DNA of 41,725 nucleotides from Alphaproteobacteria bacterium (GTDB lineage: Bacteria; Pseudomonadota; Alphaproteobacteria; Thalassobaculales; Thalassobaculaceae), in contig JAJEAR010000009.1 in the NCBI GenBank assembly GCA_022822665.1, positions 1-41,725 on the forward strand. Direction: 5' to 3'. Below the pieces are notes generated by a model. It was not told where the DNA came from. It saw only the letters and a program-made list of their open reading frames with translations, and did no database searches. Position 1 is the stretch's first letter. Each line of letters starts with the position of its first letter. Positions 38,056-41,725 of this stretch are shown here, piece after piece. A program made the position numbers and the translations under genes.

Positions 38056-39446
38056 GCGCCGGACTGTGGTCCCGGTCGATCGAGTCGCTGGCACCGGATC
38101 TGCGCTCGAGGCGTGTCTCGCCGGTTGACCTGACCGAAGCGGTACTCGAGCGCATCCGGCAGCACGACGGCATGCTGAAGAGCTATGTGCACGTTGCCGA
38201 TGGTGCGCTGGAGGCGGCGTGGGAGGCCGAGCGGGAAATTCGGAACGGGCACTGGCGGGGTCCGCTGCATGGCATTCCCGTCGGGGTGAAGGACAACTAT
38301 ACCGCCAGGGACATGCCGACATTCGCCGGCACGACCGCACCGGGATTCTCGTTTCCGAGGAAGGACTCGAATGCGGTCGCGCGACTGCGCGCGGCGGGTG
38401 CGGTTCTGACCGGAAAGACCAGGATGCACGAGTTCGCCTGGGGCACCGTGACGCCGCCGACATGCAACCCGTGGGATGTCAACCGCGTCGTGGGCGGTTC
38501 CAGCGGCGGCTCCGGCGCGGCGGTGATGGCCGGACTCGCAGTTGCCGCACTTGGTTCCGATACAGGCGGGTCGATCCGCATTCCAGCCAGCATCTGCGGG
38601 ACCGTCGGGCTCAAACCGACCTTCGGCCGGGTCGGGCGCAGCGGCATCGTGCCGCATACGTGGTCCCTGGACACCGCGGGCCCCCTGACCCGGACCGTCG
38701 CCGATGCCGCGCTCATTCTGAACGTACTGGCCGGTGCCGATCCCGGTGATCCGTCGTGCGCGAACCGTCCGGTACCGGACTACGCCGCATCGCTCGGTCA
38801 ACCGGTCCGGCATCTCAGCGTCGGGGTGTGCCGGAATCACTTTTTCGACCGCAATCAGGACGATGTCTCGAACGCCGTTGAAAGGGCCGTCAGCGACCTC
38901 GCGTCCCAGGGCATGACCGTGCGCGAATTCCGGATACCGGCCCTGGAGTACGGACTCGGCGCCATCTTCGCCGTCGAGCTTCCGTCTTCGACCGCCTATC
39001 ATGACGTCTCGCTTCGCAACGGGCGGACCGGGCATTTCGAACCGGATGTCAGGACCCTGGTCGAGGTCGGGCGCTTCGTGACCGGCGTGGATTACCTGAA
39101 GGGCGAACAGCTTCGCCGGGTCCTGATGGATGACTTCCGACGGGTCTTCAGCGAGGTGGATGTCATCGTTGCGCCGACCACGGCGCTCACCGCCTGGCGG
39201 CACGATGCGACGACCCTGGAGATCGCAGGCGAACAGGAGAGCGTACTGGCAGCCTCGTGGCGGCTTACCTATCCTTTCAACCTGACGGGACTGCCGTCGA
39301 TTTCGCTTCCCTGTGGTTTCGATCGCGACGGCATGCCTATCGGCATGCAGGTCGCGGCGAAACCGTTCGACGAGCTCACCGCACTGCGGGTCGCACACGC
39401 GTACGAGAGAACGCATGATTGGGTATCGGAACGTCCGACGCTCTGA
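38052..39446 (+). CDS. Amidase (amidase-signature family)
   Basis: Hydrolyses an amide or carbamoyl compound to ammonia and acid. The 464 residues hold the complete Ser-Ser-Lys triad: Lys80 in PVGVKDNY, Ser150 in GGSSGGSGAA and Ser174 in DTGGSIRIPAS, with the 24-residue interval between the two Ser typical of the family. Also SICGTVGLKPTFGRV. In type it resembles AtzE/GatA-like amidases, many of which have a GatC-like partner. It is located behind the importer and before a nitrilase-family hydrolase, so its substrate is likely what the importer brings in, or its product. The exact substrate is unknown. Confidence 0.93.
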   Translation: MSAGLWSRSIESLAPDLRSRRVSPVDLTEAVLERIRQHDGMLKSYVHVADGALEAAWEAEREIRNGHWRGPLHGIPVGVKDNYTARDMPTFAGTTAPGFSFPRKDSNAVARLRAAGAVLTGKTRMHEFAWGTVTPPTCNPWDVNRVVGGSSGGSGAAVMAGLAVAALGSDTGGSIRIPASICGTVGLKPTFGRVGRSGIVPHTWSLDTAGPLTRTVADAALILNVLAGADPGDPSCANRPVPDYAASLGQPVRHLSVGVCRNHFFDRNQDDVSNAVERAVSDLASQGMTVREFRIPALEYGLGAIFAVELPSSTAYHDVSLRNGRTGHFEPDVRTLVEVGRFVTGVDYLKGEQLRRVLMDDFRRVFSEVDVIVAPTTALTAWRHDATTLEIAGEQESVLAASWRLTYPFNLTGLPSISLPCGFDRDGMPIGMQVAAKPFDELTALRVAHAYERTHDWVSERPTL

Positions 39447-39471
39447 TCGGGCAGATTCAACGAGGTGCGCC

Positions 39472-40350
39472 ATGACAACACCGGAACTCGAGAGCAAGGT
39501 CCGGATCGCCTGCCTGCAGATGGAACCCCGCGTCGGCGAAAGGGACCGGAACCTGGCCCGGAGCCTGGACATGATCGGCGAGGCTGCAAGTGCGGGTGCC
39601 GGACTCGTCGTACTGCCTGAGCTGTGCACCAGCGGCTACGTCTTCGGCACGCGCACGGAAGCGCGCGGACTGGCCGAAGACATCCCCGACGGGCCGTCCT
39701 GCATGGCCTGGACCGATGCCGCCGCGCGCCACGGGATGCACATCGTCGCCGGAATCGCGGAGCGTCACGGGCATGCGCTCTACAATTCGGCCGTGATCAT
39801 CGGCCCGCAGGGCGTTATCGGCACCTATCGCAAGACGCACCTGTGGGCTGCTGAAAACCTGTTCTTCGAACCGGGCGACCTTGGCGTGCCGGTGTTTCAT
39901 ACCGACATCGGGCGCATCGCGGCGGTGATCTGCTATGACATCTGGTTCCCGGAAGTGTTCAGGCTGGCGGCGATCCAGGGCGCGGACATCCTTTGCGTGC
40001 CGACCAACTGGGTTCCCATGCCGGATCAGCCAGCCGGGTTGCCAAAGATGTCGAACATCCTGGCCATGGGCGGCGCACACTCGAACTCCATGTTCCTGGC
40101 AGCAGCGGACCGGGTCGGCCAGGAGCGCGGGCAGCCGTTCATCGGCAACAGCCTGATCGTCAGTTACACGGGCTGGCCGATCGCAGGGCCAGCCAGCGAA
40201 GACCGGGAAGAGATGCTGATCGCGGATGTCAACCTGTCCGACGCCCGGCGCAAACGCAACTGGAATGACTTCAACCAGGTATTGCGCGACCGGCGTACCG
40301 ACTTGTATGGCGAGAGCCTGGGGGCCGGGATCTCGCGCGGGTGGTACTGA
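39472..40350 (+). CDS. Carbon-nitrogen hydrolase (nitrilase superfamily)
   Basis: A 292-residue hydrolase with the full Glu-Lys-Cys triad: Glu50 in VLPELCTSGY, Lys121 in YRKTHLW and Cys154 in ICYDIWFPE. ATG 39472 starts close to the conserved KVRIACLQMEP strand; an in-frame extension upstream to 39313 overlaps the amidase and is not used. The family includes amidases, N-carbamoyl amino acid hydrolases and ureidopropionases. The NWVPMPDQ region after the nucleophile does not decide between them for me. It is 25 bases behind the amidase, so they are co-transcribed, and probably acts on the same or the next compound in the pathway. Confidence 0.93.
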   Translation: MTTPELESKVRIACLQMEPRVGERDRNLARSLDMIGEAASAGAGLVVLPELCTSGYVFGTRTEARGLAEDIPDGPSCMAWTDAAARHGMHIVAGIAERHGHALYNSAVIIGPQGVIGTYRKTHLWAAENLFFEPGDLGVPVFHTDIGRIAAVICYDIWFPEVFRLAAIQGADILCVPTNWVPMPDQPAGLPKMSNILAMGGAHSNSMFLAAADRVGQERGQPFIGNSLIVSYTGWPIAGPASEDREEMLIADVNLSDARRKRNWNDFNQVLRDRRTDLYGESLGAGISRGWY

Positions 40351-40570
40351 ACGGGATGCGGGCAACGCGGAAGCAGCCGCTGGGGCCGACCGCGCGACAG
40401 GACGCTGATCGTCTCGACTTCGGGCGAACCGGAACATTGTGCGTCGCGGCGTCCGCCCCGCAAGACGGTTCGGTAACCGAACGACGTCTGTCCGGACCCA
40501 TGCTGTCAACCCGGCGGAGCGCGTGTACGTCCGGAACCGGGACGGCGTCGTGCCGAACGGGGACACGACC
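40351..40570. other. Intergenic region between nitrilase and DUF192 genes
   Basis: I see no gene, strong hairpin or promoter boxes in these 220 bases. The sequence is G+C-rich throughout, and GGGGAC just before 40571 can serve as ribosome-binding site for the next gene. Confidence 0.4.
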
Positions 40571-41020
40571 ATGAGGATGATCGCCACGCTGCTGTGGCTG
40601 CTGCTGGCGCCGGCTGCCGCCTCGGCGGAACCGGGGAGCGAGGAACTCGTGATCCGCACGGCGGACGGCACCGAACACGCGTTCCGGGTCGAACTTGCGC
40701 TCACCCCCGAACTGCACGCGCGCGGGCTGATGTTCCGCGAGGCGCTGGCACGCGAGGAGGGCATGCTGTTCCACTGGCCTCGGGAGCAGGCGCTCACGAT
40801 GTGGATGAAGAACACGATGATCCCGCTCGACATGCTGTTCCTGCGCAGCGACGGAACCATCATGCATATCCATCATCGCGCCATACCGCTCTCGACCCGT
40901 GCGATCCGGGCGCCGGGACGGGGCAGGGGGGTGCTGGAACTACGCGGCGGAACCGCGGACCGGCTCGGAATCACGGTCGGGGACCGAGTGGTTCACCGGT
41001 TGTATCCCCACCCGCCCTGA
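40571..41020 (+). CDS. DUF192 protein, exported
   Basis: A 149-residue member of the DUF192 family (function unknown; small exported or periplasmic proteins). It begins with a signal peptide (MRMIATLLWLLLAPAAASA, cleavage after ASA about residue 19). Family motifs follow: ELALTPELHARGLMFREALAREEGMLFHWP, then ALTMWMKNTMIPLDMLFLRSDGTIMHIH and GVLELRGGTADRLGITVGDRV. The WMKNT.IPLDM.F core is exact. ATG 40571 is chosen because the signal peptide begins there. It stands alone, 220 bases behind the nitrilase. Confidence 0.92.
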   Translation: MRMIATLLWLLLAPAAASAEPGSEELVIRTADGTEHAFRVELALTPELHARGLMFREALAREEGMLFHWPREQALTMWMKNTMIPLDMLFLRSDGTIMHIHHRAIPLSTRAIRAPGRGRGVLELRGGTADRLGITVGDRVVHRLYPHPP

Positions 41021-41133
41021 TCACGCACCCCGCAGTCGAGCGTGAAGGCACGTTCACGGCGGCTCGCAACCACCGAGACCGACATTTGATCGAAATCCCG
41101 GTCTAAACTGGTGCGTGTCTTTCAATGGCCCTC

Positions 41134-41171
41134 CATTAGACCCGATAGGGCCGGTCCAATTGGGTCTAATG
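41134..41171 (+). repeat. Perfect 10-bp inverted repeat, possibly operator or terminator
   Basis: CATTAGACCC (41134-41143) and GGGTCTAATG (41162-41171) are perfect mirror arms, extendable inward to 13 bp with one mismatch, spaced by 18 bases. The stop codon of the minus-strand frame (41166-41168) lies in the right arm. It could be a terminator of that frame, a regulator operator, or an element end. Confidence 0.5.
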
Positions 41172-41459
41172 TCGTTGCGCGCGGTTCCATCGAGCCGAAA
41201 CCCCGTGGCCCATCGATGTTGCAAACCCAAGTTCCCGCAATCGGCCCAATGCCCTCTTCACCTGACGAAGACTCAGCGATTCGGCCAAACGAGCATGTAT
41301 TTCGCGGAGCGCTAGCCCAAGTTTAACGGGCGCTGACGGGATTTCGCCTTTTTTCGAGCCAATCGTCAGGTCTGGATTGAGGTAACTATATGATTTAACG
41401 AGATAGTTGTTTCGCAAAGGCGGAATGTAGTGCCATAAAATGCGTTTGTGCTCTTCCAT
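41166..41459 (-). CDS. Uncertain protein with winged-helix-like C-terminus
   Basis: A 97-residue frame on the minus strand. The second half (ALREIHARLAESLSLRQVKRALGRLRELGF, then GHGVSARW) resembles a winged helix-turn-helix, such as those at the end of some Fic or ATP-binding regulatory proteins. The first half (HKRILWHYIPPLRNNYLVKS) is A+T-rich and not recognised. It may be the tail of a longer gene truncated by the neighbouring IS. Codon use and G+C are unlike the housekeeping genes. I do not assign a function. Confidence 0.4.
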   Translation of the reverse strand: MEEHKRILWHYIPPLRNNYLVKSYSYLNPDLTIGSKKGEIPSAPVKLGLALREIHARLAESLSLRQVKRALGRLRELGFATSMGHGVSARWNRAQRH

Positions 41460-41488
41460 GCCCTCGAAAGGGCTGGCAGGCTCCTGTC

Positions 41489-41725
41489 ATGTTCATCCGG
41501 CGAACCAGGACCAGAACCACCGGGGACGGCAAGGCGTACTTCTCCCACCGCCTGGTGCGCTCCCGGCGTGACGGCGACAAGATCCGCCAGCAGACCCTGC
41601 TCAACCTGGGAAGCGACTTTGCCGTGGACCGCCAGCACTGGCGGGTGTTGTGCGACCGGATCTGGCAGCTTCTGTCGCCCCAGGCCACGATGCTGCCACT
41701 GGAGTGTTCGGAGGCGGTGGAACGC
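41489..41725 (+). mobile_element. IS1634-type transposase, N-terminal part, cut by the window edge
   Basis: An open frame from ATG 41489 to the last base, 79 codons, without a stop. The protein begins MFIRRTRTRTTGDGKAYFSH and continues RLVRSRRDGDKIRQQTLLNLG, then CDRIWQLLSP. This is the recognisable N-terminus of IS1634-family (IS4-superfamily) transposases (usual MFIR...G..Y...LVES.R.G.KVRQ.TLLNLG). The catalytic DDE region lies outside the window, so intactness cannot be judged. No terminal inverted repeat of the element can be proved from one end; the hairpin at 41460-41473 is close to it. Confidence 0.85.

Larger units (their letters stand above)
41021..41488. other. A+T-rich intergenic patch with inverted repeats before the right-hand IS
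   Basis: These 468 bases differ from the rest (24 of 60 bases G or C in 41341-41400 by count). They contain a 10-bp inverted repeat (41134-41171), three copies of GTCTAA in either orientation (near 41101, 41135 and 41165), a possible minus-strand frame (41166-41459), and a small hairpin, GCCCT/AGGGC with CGAA loop (41460-41473) just before the IS1634-type transposase. The patch is probably horizontally acquired or part of an element end. Confidence 0.5.

Noticed and set aside
38031..39629. 532-residue minus-strand open frame across the amidase
   Set aside because: Antisense to an amidase with an intact triad; composition typical of a shadow frame.

Overview
The window looks like part of an alphaproteobacterial chromosome. 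It is G+C-rich, and its gene neighbourhoods are ones I associate with Alphaproteobacteria: ihfA followed by a MerR-type regulator, pdhA-pdhB-pdhC-lpd-lipA with a lipoyl domain on E1-beta, a RibB whose GTP cyclohydrolase domain has decayed, a ubiquinol-cytochrome c chaperone beside a DUF177 gene, and a K+-independent H+-pyrophosphatase. The exact order or family cannot be settled from this alone. Both edges lie in insertion-sequence material (a TnpB remnant on the left, the first 79 codons of an IS1634-type transposase on the right), so the window may be a contig broken at repeats.

Layout: (1) 136-481, TnpB C-terminal remnant with a hairpin over its stop codon. (2) 550-5432, a tightly coupled ribE-ribBA-ribH-nusB-thiL block followed by an MFS transporter. 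(3) 5817-7907, hppA. (4) 7937-9622, bamE divergent from a cytochrome bc1 chaperone and a DUF177 gene. (5) 9727-12854, plsX-fabH, then a gap with a good promoter, ihfA and a MerR regulator; tRNA-Pro(GGG) follows at 12916. (6) 13055-14272, an Fsr-like MFS transporter, followed by a doubtful small gene. (7) 14730-18118 on the minus strand, ppiD-trpE. (8) 18279-25114, tpiA-secG-pyrG-kdsA-TTC38-like TPR gene-eno-ftsB, mixing glycolysis, secretion, CTP and KDO synthesis and cell division. (9) 25283-31883, the whole pyruvate dehydrogenase operon with lipA and a COQ10/RatA-type gene. (10) 31865-32965 on the minus strand, an ABC permease without partners and a possible unrecognised 74-residue gene. (11) 32964-40350, a urea/amide-type ABC importer (binding protein, permease, fused permease-ATPase, second ATPase) with a GatC/AtzG-like small protein, an amidase and a nitrilase-superfamily hydrolase. 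(12) 40571-41020, a DUF192 protein, then an A+T-rich patch and the right-hand insertion sequence.

Most of the window is housekeeping and clearly identifiable. The most interesting part is region 11: import and two-step C-N hydrolysis of an unidentified amide, carbamoyl or ureido compound, with a strong hairpin separating the binding-protein gene from the membrane genes. Other points worth checking are the degenerate RibA domain, the possible flavin or thiamine transporter after thiL, the small minus-strand gene whose ATG lies across the binding-protein ATG, and the A+T-rich patch at the right end.
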